A stretch of 64,000 nt of DNA, taken from contig NW_006767433.1 in NCBI RefSeq assembly GCF_000264995.1, positions 798,153 through 862,152 of the forward strand, read 5' to 3'. Positions 1 to 11,126 of the stretch are shown here, piece after piece (positions within the stretch are counted from its first letter, which is position 1; the number at the start of each line of letters is the position of its first letter). The DNA is from Punctularia strigosozonata HHB-11173 SS5. Its lineage: Eukaryota > Basidiomycota > Agaricomycetes > Corticiales > Punctulariaceae. Both the position numbers and the translations under genes were made by a program. Below the pieces are notes generated by a model. The model made no database searches and had not been told where the DNA came from. It saw only the letters and a list, made by a program, of their open reading frames with translations.

Positions 1-370
1 TTCTTTGCATCGCACGACGACCCAAGAAGCGAGCACCGAGCGAAGCTCGGTGCGCCGTCTTGGGCTCGAGGGAGACAATTGAAACTCCGCTCGCGTCTCG
101 CTCTTCATCCCTCCGGACTCCCTCGTCAGTAGAGGTGGCCCACTAGGCAGCATCAGCACCCGCCCGCCCGCGTCCTGTAGGTGTTTACCGAAGTTCACTG
201 ACAACAACGCATCTCTACCAGCGAATCGTGGGTGAGCCTCTGGGCTCACCCTCGGATCGCGCCCAAGGACGGTCGGCCCCTGGGGGCCAACTGTCTTTCA
301 CCCAAACCCACGGGGAGATGTATTGTACATACGCAGAATACATTCTTTGCATCGCACGACGACCCAAGAA
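1..370. repeat. Direct 28-bp repeat and short hairpins
   Basis: A 28-bp sequence beginning TTCTTTGCATCGCACGACGA occurs identically at 1-28 and 343-370, a 342-bp spacing. Between the copies lie three tight inverted repeats: about 31-53 (stem GCACCGAGC, loop GAA), about 231-250 (stem GGTGAGCC, loop TCT) and about 274-289 (GGCCCC/GGGGCC). The outer arms CCCAAGA (20-26) and TCTTGGG (56-62) extend the first hairpin. No open reading frame here looks real. The 371-546 stretch up to the GT90 stop codon shows nothing recognisable. The left copy touches the window edge, so the full repeat may be longer. Confidence 0.75.
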
Positions 371-546
371 TCAAGTTTTCGTACAATTCGACACTGATAC
401 TATGAATATACAAACGGGTGTCCCAGCGGACCGCAGAGCGCGTAGCCGCTCGATAGTACCGGTAAACGAAAGAAATACACAAAGTAGGAATGAACGAAGT
501 ACTTATGGCAATGCTTTGGGCGGATGAAAAGATGAAGCAAAACAGT

Positions 547-3029
547 CTAGCGCCGCCACTCGTTCTCGATATCCTCGAAATCCATCTTCTCGCGCTCGAC
601 GCTCATCAGCCTTGCATACTCGAGGAACAGCCTGTGCAAACAAGGGTCAAGTTGATCAGAATTACCGCGCCCTGTCACCCTCGCCAATCGCGGGGGACGC
701 TCACCTGAACAAATACGCCGTCAGATCCTCCTTCCTCCACATCCTCCGCGTCCACTCCTTCCCGTGCTCCGCGATCCTCTTCGCCAACGCGTCCTTCTCC
801 GCAACCTGAGCGTCCCCCCCGAGCCCGGTGAAAAACGCCATGACGTCCAGCACGTCCGAGTAGTCGTTCTGCACGGGCACGTAGTGCACCCACGACACCA
901 TCCGGCGCTCGAACCACGCCCGGCGCACCGTCGACCGGAGCACGACCGCGCCCGACGCCAAAAGACGCTTAAACCCGGCCTCCTGCTCCCCGCCGCCGTC
1001 CACGTCCATCGCGAACTTGTGCCTCGCCAGCTCGCGCGCGTCCATCGGCCGATCCGCGAACCGTACGTCCAACAGCCCGCCTCCCCCCGCCTCCACCTCG
1101 GCCGTGCCCCACCCCGTCGCGTTCGCGACCATCACAGCGCCGCCGCCGTCGCGGAGCTTGACCAGCCGCGCCCTCTGCGCCGCGCCGCACCACGCCTCGC
1201 CCGCGCACGCCGGCCCTCCCCTCCAAAAGAGCCTACCGTTCCCTTCATCATCCCTCGAGCCGTCCAGCTTCTCCTCCCACTCCACCGCGGGCACCTCGTC
1301 GTCCCCGCTGCCGGTCCCCTGATACCCGACGGCGACGACGTCCGCGTGCGCGCCCGTCGTCGCGCACGAGAACTGCGGCACGAGGCGCGGGTCCGGCAGC
1401 GCGGGCCCTTTCCCGTGCGCGAGGAAGGCGGAGTGCGAGGTGAGCAAGGACGGGTGCTGGCACGGGTCCGAGGCGCGGAGCGGGGCGTGCACGAACGCGC
1501 GCGTGCGGTTCGCGGTGGTGTTCAGAGGGGCTAGAGCGAAGGCGTCCGCGACGGCGCGCGCAGGAGACGTCGGCGCGCAGGCGGAGAGCCAGCCGATGTC
1601 CTCGTGCGGCGGCAGGTCGGCGATGTCCAGGTCTGCGCGTTTCGATAAAAAATCGAGCGTCAACGTTCCGTCTGCGAGGCGGGAATAAACGGGCGCGGGG
1701 AGAAAGGGGGGGGGGGGACCAAAAAACGTACATTTGCCCGCTTGTACGGTCTTCTTGGCCTCCTCCCGCAGTCGCCAGCTGGAGAGCAAGCTCGGTCCGT
1801 CGGCCGTGCTGAACACGGCCCTGAACGGCGGGATGAACTCCTGCACGTCCTTCAGCAGCGCGGTGATCTCGCGCGAGCCCCGGATCTGCTTCTCGAACGT
1901 CGCGTCGCCTGCAGGATATCGTTGTCAGCGATGGGCCTCCGCCACACCGACACAGATTTGAAAGAAGACTCACCAGGTCGGCCACGAAGCGTATCGTTGA
2001 CGATGGTCACTCCGGCGCCCTTCCAGTTCCCGTATCGACCGAGCGTGTACGTGTCGGGCGCGGCCTCCCACGCGTATTGGATGTCTTGGAGCAGCTCCGG
2101 AGGTATCGCCCAGAAGGGCTCGAGGTCTTCGTGAATCTGGTCGTACTCGTCCGGGAGCAGCACGTCATGCGTCTCGACGTAGTCCCACCTGGTCCATACA
2201 AGGTCGTCAGAGGATGGAACCGGGGGTCGGGAGCGAGCGAGAGAGCAGGGGCGCCTCACCATCGGTCGAAGCCCTTCGGTGGTCGCCGCCCGTACCGGCG
2301 CTCGTACTCGGCCACAGCCTCGTCGAGACTCTTACTCTGCCGGTGCAACATGCCCTCCCACTCCCGCTCGGCGTTCTCGATGAGCTCGTATATCGGGTGT
2401 CGTCCCGCCGGGTTCGCGAGCACGACGCCGTTCTTGAGGTAATTGTGTGCGCTCGCCGAGGCGGCGGTGGAGGAAAGAGGCGTCTGCGCTTGCGCCCCCG
2501 TTTTGCGGCCCTTCCTGCTACCCGCGCCCTTCGCCTTCGCCTTCGCCTTCTTCTTGGGCTTGGCGCGCTCGAGCTCTTGCTTGTGCGGCCCGAGGCGCGA
2601 GAGTGGCCGGAGCGGCGGCTGCGTCCACGCCGGGCCCATCCGGACGTTGGAGTGATCGGACTGGAGGCCGGAGAGGACCTTGGGCGAGAGGGAGAAAGTG
2701 CCGGGCAGGCGCTCGAAGGCGAGCGAGACGGCGCGGTAGGCGGTGGCGAAGAGGAGGACGAAGTAGAGCGCGGAGAGGACGTGCCGCCGTGCGCGGCGCT
2801 TGGGCATGCCGACGACATCCTTGAGGGTGTGCGGCAGGCGGGCGAACTGGATCGGAGAGCGCGAGCGGGAGGGGGAGGGGGAGGGGGAGATGGAGGTGGA
2901 GGTGGACCGGGAGGATGGATCGGCGAGGAGGTCATCTTGGGAGGCTGGGCGCGCGCGCCGTAAGTCGAGAGGGGAGGATAGGAACCTGGAATGACCAGAG
3001 GGGCGGACCATCGTTGGCGACCGGGACAT
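547..3029 (-). CDS. GT90 (CAP10-like) glycosyltransferase, copy 1
   Basis: Five exons (3029-2260, 2188-1974, 1908-1732, 1632-705, 631-547) give 724 residues. The start is the MSRSPTMVRP methionine. A serine-rich cytosolic tail is followed by a basic stretch and one membrane helix at about residues 83-104, then a stalk and a lumenal catalytic region, so it is a type II Golgi protein. The family is recognised from the order PPKGFDRWWDYV, LPDEYDQI, EEFIPPFRAVF-type, GWLSACAPTSPA, and WVHYVPVQNDYSD near the C-terminus. This is the pattern of glycosyltransferase family 90, the family of cryptococcal Cap10 and fungal xylosyl- or glucosyltransferase-like proteins that build capsule or wall glycans. 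The acceptor cannot be told from sequence. Intron 3 contains a run of 12 Gs (1706-1717). It is paralogous to the gene at 8713-11034. Confidence 0.9.
2867..2889. repeat. GGGGGA microsatellite inside GT90 copy 1
   Basis: Four or so tandem GGGGGA units lie on the plus strand in exon 1 of the GT90 gene, where they code an SPSPSPS stretch of the cytosolic tail. The G-runs could form a quadruplex on the non-template strand. The paralogue at 8.7-11 kb lacks this tract and has a much shorter tail. Confidence 0.7.
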
Positions 3030-4168
3030 AACGCCCTGCTGGTCGTTGGTGGTAGTGGTGGTAAAGGAAAGGAAGGTGGGGCGGATCAAGCCAACGAACG
3101 GGAAGGGCGCAGCCTTAGGGCTGGTGATTAGGATAGGAGGTGGGCGATCGGTCGGCGACGCGGTTATAGGAGGCTGGCTTGAGTGCTCTCTCTGCGGAGG
3201 CGAATGGTATGTCTTAGATCTCTCTCTCCAGAACGGAGCAGGCGGACAGCTGTAGGGCGCGGCCCATGCATGTGGAAGCGGAGAAGAGCTGGCGAATAAT
3301 AAGGTGATCGGCCTGCGAAGGCAGTCCTCCATTGCTCTTCCCTGCAGCGCGGTGGTTTCACTGTAATATTGGACCCGATGCCGTGATCATTCTTCGCCAA
3401 AGGCGCAGTGCAGAAAGACCGGCTAGCAGCCTAGAGACATCTGCAGTATACTCCTCGTTACCTCCTCACGTTGGTGTGTACGAACAAGCCAAGGCAGGAA
3501 CCGCGTCGGCCAGTGCGTTCAGAACGGGCAAGAGGCTAAAAGAGGAAGAGAGGGTCGGGACGACGATTGGGGAAGCATCCGCGACACCGCCACCCTGCGG
3601 ATCAAATCTTCTTACGGCCACCGACGTCACCGCAAGTCCTCGGCTCGTCGGCAGCGTTCAATAAGTGCTGATAGTGATTTTGGAAGAATTGGCTGCCTGC
3701 ACTGAACAGAGGTCATGAAAATCACCGATTGACTCGCCCGATGCTGTGAGCTGGGGGCGAGAAGCAAGAGTTCGTCTAGTACTGCAGTCTCATAGTTGGT
3801 TTCGCTGTCATTGGTGACGTTCTGGTTCACTCGAATGTAACTTATCTGTGCAGGATCAAACTGCGCGATGCTGTTACGTAAAGACGCTTCGTACGTACAG
3901 TAACGCGTTCAATGGAAAGTGATGGCAGAAGGGCGGGAGAGCGTGTCTGGTCGAATAATAACGAGTTTGTAATAGCCAGCAGGGAGGAGACTTTCGTCGA
4001 GTTGAAGAAACGGCTCGCGTGCAGATTTATTCCAAAGTTCCGTTTCGCCGCAGCATGACTAGATCACAAAGGATGAAATGGAGATGAATGTATACGTGAC
4101 ACAGTCATACGAGCGCAAGATCGTGAAAATCGGGAGACAATCAGGTGTGCACCATCGCAGGACCACCG
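3030..4168. other. Intergenic, 5' region of GT90 copy 1
   Basis: This interval holds the promoter side of the minus-strand GT90 gene and the region beyond the stop codon of the CPL1-like gene. The reading frame of the GT90 first exon stays open upstream to about 3332, but that stretch lacks family similarity and is taken as leader. No second gene, RNA or repeat was recognised. Confidence 0.5.
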
Positions 4169-5465
4169 TTAGAGGCCCCTCCTGCGGATCTGCGAGCCGC
4201 GGCGCTTGCGCGACGCAACGGCCTTCGCAGCTTGGCAGCGCTCGCCGTCCGCCGACACCTCATAGCCATTGCGGCAAGTTTCTGTACGTCCGCAAGATCA
4301 GCTTCGAGTGTAACCTCGTGAACCCTCGAGGCGACTCACTGATATGGCATTCGCCCTTAAAGCAGCTCACTTCGTCCACCTGCGGGATCGCGCTGCAGTC
4401 CCGTCCACCGTCCAACGAGCGCACGCCGTCGAGGCCGCCTCCGCTGGTGACGCACCCTCCGCACTGCTCGAGGTTCATCGACGTGTTGATGCACTCGTAT
4501 CTCGCCACGGCCCCATTCTTGTAAACCGGGCACGAGCTCTGGCCCCGCGCGCATGAGCCGGTGCGAGGGCGAAGCGGGGCACGCTTGCGCGTTCCGCCGG
4601 TGGGCGTGGCAGGGTCAGCTGTCGTGGTGGCTGAGAAAAATTCTCGTGAGCGAAGATTCGAATAAGAAACGGGAGTGGAAATCGCTTACGGCAAGTGCCG
4701 GTGGAGGTGTCCTGGTCGCAAGTGGCGACAGCGCCGGCTTGCGCAGTGCACTGCTCGACGTCGGTCGCGCCGGGGTCGGAGTACCCTTATGCAAAGCTTC
4801 CCTCGGCGGGACAGATCGTGCACGACGTCTGGCCCGTCTGATCCTGGTAGAAGCCGGAGCAGCAGGTGCAGCACGACGTTGCGCCGTATCGGTCGCTGAA
4901 CGAACCCTGCAGTACCGGAATCAGTTTCGTATTCGACGCGCTGTACAGGAGGAGGGTGCTCACCGCTGCACAGTCGTTGCAGCTCGTCGCTCCAGTCTGA
5001 TCCTGGAATTGGCCCGGCGCGCACGATTGAGGGGCGGTCTCGCCTTCGCTGGGGCAGGAGGAGCTAAAGCGAGGAAGGACGACATGAGGAAACACGTCGG
5101 CCGCGGTGGGAAAGGGTGCTTACCCCGCAGGACATGTGGTACATTCAGTGCTTCCGGTGTCCGAACTGTACGAGCCCGCGGGACAGATGGTCTCTGCTGT
5201 CGCAGCGTCGCTGGGGACATAGTAGCCTGCATCAGCGCCCATGCAAAAGGTCGAGCCGGCCTCTGACGATGTGGACCATGAGTTCGCGAGGATAACAGAG
5301 GATGAAGATGGACTCACGATCTTGGTACGCCCCGGCGGTGCACGAAGTGCATGGTTCCTGGCCCGTTTGGCTGTAACTTCCAGGTTGACACTCTTGAGCC
5401 AATGCGGAGGGCAACATCGCAAGCAAGGCTAGGGTCAGGCTTAGGGAACGTCCACGAGGCTGCAT
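4169..5465 (-). pseudogene. CPL1-like secreted cysteine-rich protein, copy A, with internal stop
   Basis: Exons 5465-5318, 5262-5124, 5063-4690, 4630-4340 and 4281-4169 form a 355-codon frame with one in-frame TAA at 4787-4789 (codon 188). At that place the paralogue at 62427-63658 has CAA (Gln), so a single C-to-T change explains it. The rest is intact: signal peptide (MQPRGRSLSLTLALLAMLPSA), several ephrin-receptor-like (GCC2/GCC3) cysteine repeats with CPAGSYS and CxxGxYQDQTG motifs, a TPTGGTRKRAPLR linker, and a C-terminal CPL1/PriA-like domain (CPVYKNG, YECINT, CGGC, DCSAIPQVDEVSCFKGEC). Its upstream TATA-like element (TATGAAG, 5526-5532) also departs from the TATAAAA of the paralogue. 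It could still make a truncated secreted protein of 187 residues. A sequencing error is possible. Confidence 0.85.
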
Positions 5466-6611
5466 GATTGTGGGATAATGGATGGATGAGTTAAGGGATG
5501 GTTAGCAAGGAAGAAGTGAGCGGGTCTTCATAGACTCACGAACAACGCAACAGGGGCTCGACGGATGTGCTTCAGGAGGAAGGCATGAGGTATATTATCC
5601 GCATCCCTTCAGACATCCACGGAATGAGGCGCAATGAGGTATGTCCTGCAAGCTGGAGCATCCATAGATGGTGATGGCTGGGTATATCCGCTCCGCGTTG
5701 ATCGTTGAGGGTCGCGGGTCGCGATAGTGGTCGAGGCAGGCAATGAAGGATACTCTAAGCGTATCTTGTCGGCCTTGTAGTACCATGAATTGGTTACATT
5801 TTAAGACTGGGCGGTGGCGGAAATCTGACCCCACGCTCGAGCAGTGCTCGAGCTCGCGCCCTTCGCGCCTCTTCGCGCCCACCCTCGGGCGACCGTGATT
5901 TCCCTTGCACGATGACACGATGGCCGCGTCTCTCTTGTCCGTCTCTCGGGGCTGAACATCCAATGCTCCAGATATATGAATGATCGCATTGCTCGTTCAC
6001 TCACACCGTCTTTATGACTGCGGGCTAGCGCAATACGTGTCTTCAGCGTGAGCTCATACTCGGTGAAAACTGCATACAGAGGGATCACTATCTTCTGCCG
6101 CGGTACGCTCTTGGGAGGCAAGATACGAGCACCAGCGTAGATCTTGTATCAGTTAAATCCGTCGGACTCTGCGCGACCGTTTCGGCTTGAAGGTTGAGAA
6201 CTTAGGGCGGTGAGTTCACCACTGGCCATGGATGCATCGCAAAACTCTGCTATTCCGGCCCCGATTTGTTCCCAAGAAGTATGTCCGGCATCTCTACTTG
6301 TGGTGTCCATCGTACAACATATGCCATCATGAATTGCCTGCGCGGTTGAACCTGGAGTGATCGCCTATGGACCGCACTCCGATGTCCGTGAGATGGGGAC
6401 CTACGTCAATTGTTTGGATTGTGCAAGTGGGAGACGTACTTGCCACCATCCATCAGACCTTACTCAGCAGGCTACCATCGAGCTTTGTCATCTGTGCGCT
6501 GACTGATCGTCCGGCTATTCAGTGTTTTCGCGCATGGAAAGGGCAGGGAGTATATCTATGTCCATAGCTGCCCTCATCCGCCCTCACTAACGATATCTGT
6601 TGTAGACACTT
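5466..6611. other. Intergenic with a coding-like minus-strand fragment
   Basis: A minus-strand stretch from about 6150 to 6000 reads like an exon (ILPPKSVPRQKIVIPLY, then ELTLKTRIALARSHKDG followed by a good GTGAGT donor). I found no start codon, no partner exons and no family. A palindrome GCTCGAGCAGTGCTCGAGC lies near 5842-5860, next to GC-rich repeats of GCGCCCTTCGCGC type. It may be a gene relic. Nothing else was seen. Confidence 0.25.
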
Positions 6612-7832
6612 ATGGCGCCGAAGCTGTTTCTGTACGCCCCTGTTGTGCTTGCGAGATATCATACTCACAATAGACGCAGCACGGGTACTACAGGCTATAT
6701 CGGAGGCACCGTCCTCGACACGTTGATCAAAGCCCATCCGGATTGGTCTTACACCGTGCTCCTCCGTAACGTGCCTGCTATTTTTGCAGAACGCTACCCC
6801 CACGTTCGTATCGTTCACGGAGACTATAGCAGCGCCGACGTCATTTTGGCGGCCGCGTCGCAAGCCGATATCGTCATCCGTGAGTAAGAATTCACCTTGC
6901 TACCTGTATAGGTCTGATAGTCGTATTTTTGTGACCGCAGATAGCGGCAACTCCGATGACGAACCCAGCATCAAAGCTATCATCGCTGGCTTGCTGACCC
7001 GCAATGAGGCATCCTACTTGATCCACCTTAGCGGCACGGGCATCATAGACGACTGGATCGAGGGGACGCACCTAGGGGAATTCAACCCAAAGGTCTGGTC
7101 CGACATCGACGACATCGACGCTATTACTTCCATGAGAGACGATGCACTTCACCGGAATGTCGACAAGATCATCCAGGAGGCCGCGGTCGCCCACCCGGAC
7201 AAGTTGAAGACGGCAATCATTTGCCCTCCCTGCATCTGCGGCAAAGGGCGCGGCCCCGGCCGCACGCAGAGCGTACTCCTTCCCGTGCTTCGCACCGAGT
7301 CTTTGAGACGCGGCGCCCCCTTCTACTATGGGTCCGGCGCCAACATGCGTAACTGGGTTCACCTCGACGACCTCATGCAGGTCTACCTCAAACTTGTAGA
7401 GGCCGCCGCGGCGAAGGGCGGTAATGCCACGTGGGGTAAAGAGGTATGTCTTCCCTGATCTGTCACTTTATCGAGTGGCGATACCAATCTCGTCAGGGCT
7501 ACTACTTCACCACCACACACGAGACGTCTCATCTCGAGCTCGCTGTGGAGGTTGGCAAGATTCTCCATGCTAAGGGTCTCATCTCGAGCCCCGACCCTAT
7601 ACAGATTTCTCTTGATGAGGTCGACAGTCTGCTCCCCGACTGGGGCATTCCGCGCCTCGGTCGGTACGTGATAGCAGGCAACTCCAGAACTCAACCCGAT
7701 CGCGCCACGAAGTTCTTGAACTTCAAGCCGACGGGGCGCACTGTTTGGGAGGATTTCGAAGCCGATATGGAGGGCAGCGGAGACTCACTGTCTTCAGCTG
7801 CGGTTCGCGGAATGGCTGCGGCCCGCCAGTAG
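6612..7832 (+). CDS. NAD-dependent epimerase/dehydratase family protein
   Basis: Four exons (6612-6631, 6680-6879, 6941-7443, 7497-7832) give 352 residues. Splicing of the 20-nt first exon restores the dinucleotide-binding loop KLFLTGTTGYIGG at the N-terminus, which fixes the start. HGDYSSAD and the extended-SDR body (GSGANMRNWVHLDDL, then a C-terminal substrate region) follow. The family binds NAD(P) through a Rossmann fold and is cytosolic. Fungal members of this subgroup are largely uncharacterised and are often annotated as nucleoside-diphosphate-sugar epimerases. The classic YxxxK pair is not obvious in my reading, so the catalytic activity is uncertain. It lies alone on the plus strand between two minus-strand secretory-pathway genes. 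Confidence 0.88.
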
Positions 7833-8712
7833 GACGGGCTGAGGAGCTCCTCTAATGCTTAATATGCGATACATGATATTACTGTATGACGCGTTACCAT
7901 GCGATGCTCGTTATCGTATGGTATGGATTGGCGAGGCACGGAGATACTGGAGTTCCGACATTAAGTACGATATGTAGTCCAAAATAATCGTTTCATGAAG
8001 TTGATTGTCCACACATGCACGCATGTCGAACACCGATGGACTGCGCGCTCATAATCATGGTCGTCGGAAACGTCGCATGCTTTGAGTGCCCGATCGCCAC
8101 GCAGTGCAGATGCCATTGATCCGTTCGACCCGAGCGAGATCATGACCTTTCTACTATTCTACGTGAAGCTGATGGTTGTTTTCTCATTCGATATCATACG
8201 CGGCGCTTAGGATGGACTCCCGAATTTCGACAACATACACGGACTTCAAGAGATTCCATGCGGCAATCACGAAACTTGGGCAAGAGGTCTTGTCGTACCG
8301 TCAAGAAGGACTGCGACACACGATGCGGATATACTGCTGGCCGACGTCCTTGCTTGCCGGAAGAGTGGCGCACTTTGTCATTAAACATCTCCAGCAGCAC
8401 CGGGATTATGAAGCTGCCCGCGGAGGAGCTCCGCATCGAAACCCGCAAGAAGAGGATGCGGTCGGTCTAGGTCGATCCGGACTGGGGGAGAAAGCGCGGC
8501 GTGAACCCGCATCTCACGAGGTTCGCGAACGCCATCAAAACGGCAGCGCGCCTGATAGATATTCGGATGTGTTTGCTAATTTCGAACATTTGGATGCGGG
8601 GAAGGCAAGACATGCCGAGCGCACATCCTTAGGGGGTTGAGTGTTCAGCCCGACCAATATTCTATACAACAAAGTCCAGTGAAATATACATTTTGTTATG
8701 TGCAAGATCGTA
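7833..8712. other. Intergenic between epimerase and GT90 copy 2
   Basis: These are convergent gene ends. Reading frames of 60-154 codons exist near 8176-8640 on both strands, but none shows a recognisable domain, a sensible exon structure or an initiating context. I regard the stretch as non-coding, or as decayed coding sequence at most. Confidence 0.4.
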
Positions 8713-11034
8713 TCAAACCAAGGCCCCATAAGACATCTCAGCGCGATTGTTGCTCATCAGTCGCGCATATTCGAGCATCAACCTGAGGGAAAGAATGTCA
8801 GTACAGAATGTCGCATCGCAGTAAAGATGTCCACTTGCCTGAACATGTACGCCGTCACGTCCTCCCGTCTCCACATGGTTTGGCTCCAGACTTTGCCGGC
8901 ATCGGCGATCTTGCGCGCGAGCTCATCGTGGCCAGCGTCGCCGTTCACGCCGCCACGGAAGAAGGCCATGATGTCGAGTAAGTCGGAGTAGTCGTTTTGG
9001 ACCGGAACGTAATGTACCCAGGGCACAATGCGCTCGGTGAACCACTCGGGGTAGACGGACGACTTCAAAACCATCGCGTTGCTAGTGATCAGTCGCTTGA
9101 ACCTCGACGACCAGCCATTGCCATCGACCTGAAGGGATGACGATGGTCAGCCGTCGTCGCGGATGGTATAGGATGAAGGCACACTCACGTCCATGACGTA
9201 TTTGTACCGGCTCGCCTCCTTCAAGCTCATGCTGCCGCGCCAGTCGAACTTCTGGTCAAGCTCGTCGCACATCTCCTTATCGCACTGCATCGGGCTGCCG
9301 GAGAAATGCACGTCCATCATAGAGTCGTCGATGGTCGACCGCGAGACCTGTGTAACGTTCCAGTGCGCGTGGTCATCGGCGGCGATCCTGCGGGTCTCCT
9401 TCCAGAGTCGGCTGGTGCGGGACGTCGCTGGCGGCTCGCGCAGGAGTGCGACGGTGCCGGTCCGGTTCTCGCTGAGGGCGACGAGGCGCTGTCTCTGGGA
9501 CTGGTAGCATCGCTCCTCATCTGAGCAGTACACGCCGGTGTTGCTCCCGCGCCAGAGAAGTCGACCCTGGCGCCCTTCCTCCGTCGCCTCCTTCTGGTCC
9601 CACGTCAGGTCGTTCTCGCCGAGGTCCTCAATCCAGTTGAACGGCGTCGCGGGGCGAATGTCGCCGTGGAGCAAGGACGAGCTGTAGCTAAACTGGGGCG
9701 CGAAGACGATGTCCGGCAGAGGGGGGCCGATGGGGTGAGGCAGGAACTCGCCGTGGGTGTCGACAATGGAAGGGTGAAGGCAGGGATCCATGGCCTTGAT
9801 GTGGCTATGAATGAACGTCCGGTTGCGGTTCGGGATGGCGAGGTTCGGGGGGAGCCGTGATTGATTCCCGGTCCGGGGCGGGCCCTTACGCGCGGGTGAG
9901 GTGGGCGGACACGCCGTGAACCAGCCGACGTTCTCCAAAGAAGGGAGATGGTTAAGGTCCAAGTCTTTCGAACACCTCGTCAGCCGCGACGTCTGTGAGA
10001 TAGATGGAAAGTAAAAGACAACACGCACATTTGCCTTGAGCGACGGCCTTGCGAGCCTCCTCCTTCATCTGCCAGTTCGACAACAAATTCGGGCCATCGT
10101 GCGGGCTGAAGACGGCGCGGAAAGGCGGGATGAACTCCTCGATGGGTTCAAGGACCTCCATCATCTGGAACGCGCCATCGAGGTACAGATCATGATTCGT
10201 GTTCTCGTGGAAGCTCGTTTTGAGGATGTCGATGTACCCGTGCCTGTTCTTGCCGATCGTGTACGTCTCCTTGTGAGCCTCGTGCGCGGCCTGCGCGGCA
10301 CGGAGCTGCTTGGGAGAGATCGCCCAGAAGTGCGCGAGGTCGCGGTCTATCTGGTCGTACTCGTCGGGGAGCATGACGTTGTTGGCCTGGACGTAATCCC
10401 ACCTACGACAAGTATCCCGTTAGCTCTGCGGATCCCTACACTCGGTCCGGATGAGGACGGACCAGTGGTCAAAACCCTTCGGAGGGAGACGCCCGTAGCG
10501 CCGTTTATACTCCAACACCGCCTCTTGGAGAGAACGGCTCTGGCGCTTCAACATCGTGTCCCATTTGTGTTCCGCTTTCTCGATGAGCTCGTGGATCGGA
10601 TGGGTACCGTTAGGGTTCGCCACGAGGAGCCCGTCAGTGCGATACTGGTGGTTGTCGGCCGCTGCGTATATATGGGTATCAATGTCGATGGTCATGTCAG
10701 AGATCGATTGCTGGCGGATCGTACCTGGGCGGGCCTCGACTTTTGGCCTCGCGACAAACGGAACGCCAGTCTCCACCGACCCATGCGTCGATAAAGTCGC
10801 GGTCGCGGTTTTAACCAACCCGACAAGTGGGTGGACTGGAGGTTGAGAGGTGGTATGGTTGAAGGGGGCCATCCAGGTATAGAGTACGCCGATGAGTAGA
10901 ATTGTAACCAGCGCCCGGCGTCGAAGCCATCGTCTGTAGGGTGGCGACTGTAATCGCCACGAGTAGACGTTGACGAGACGCGACACCCGCAACGGCAGGG
11001 ACGCGGTAAGCCGAGAGGACATTGAACCAGACAT
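8713..11034 (-). CDS. GT90 (CAP10-like) glycosyltransferase, copy 2
   Basis: Five exons (11034-10463, 10402-10029, 9964-9189, 9128-8839, 8782-8713) give 693 residues. The start is the first ATG, MSGSMSSRLT, 87 bp below a TATATA. The tail is short and basic, with one membrane helix at about residues 41-56, then the GT90 region: RRYGRLPPKGFDHWWDYVQ, LPDEYDQIDRDLAHFWAI, EEFIPPFRAVFSPHDGPN, GWFTACPPTSPARKG, SRYKYVMDV and IVPWVHYVPVQNDYSDLLD. It is probably a Golgi transferase acting on wall or capsule glycan. It lacks one intron of copy 1 and has one that copy 1 lacks (inside MDV|DGNG). Its last intron has a GC donor (CAG|GCAAGT), where copy 1 uses GT. Confidence 0.9.
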
Positions 11035-11120
11035 TGGAAGGCAGAATGTGCTGTGGGTGAACTGACGGGTGAGGATGAACAAGAGTCGCGAAATGAGGGT
11101 TCAGTCGCGATGGACAGAGA

Positions 11121-11126
11121 TATATA
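11121..11126 (-). promoter_or_regulatory. TATA box of GT90 copy 2
   Basis: TATATA lies 87 bp upstream of the chosen ATG at 11034. It supports that start over a longer frame that has no upstream ATG. Confidence 0.5.

Noticed and set aside
1-370. The repeat region as a Helitron end
   Set aside because: The 3' hairpin is not followed by the CTRR end and no 5' TC end or Rep/helicase coding was seen.
764-1534. A 256-codon plus-strand frame opposite GT90 copy 1
   Set aside because: It is a GC-rich shadow of the minus-strand coding exon, with no domain of its own and Arg/Pro-rich composition.
2207-2963. Long frames on both strands opposite GT90 exon 1
   Set aside because: They reflect the biased codons of the Ser/Pro/Arg-rich tail; only the frame joined to GFDRWWDYV fits a family.
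4787-4789. An intron or RNA editing that would remove the TAA in CPL1-like copy A
   Set aside because: No GT-AG pair brackets only the stop inside the conserved repeat, and A-to-I editing cannot turn TAA into a Gln codon.
4553-5266. A 237-codon plus-strand frame across the CPL1-like gene
   Set aside because: A matching plus-strand frame appears over copy B too, because the sense strand is conserved; it crosses introns and has no family.
5801-6121. Minus-strand frame containing ILPPKSVPRQKIVIPLY as a gene
   Set aside because: It has no ATG and no convincing partner exons, so it is mentioned only as a fragment.
8176-8640. A 154-codon plus-strand frame
   Set aside because: No domain, no homologue recognised, and opposite-strand frames are equally open.
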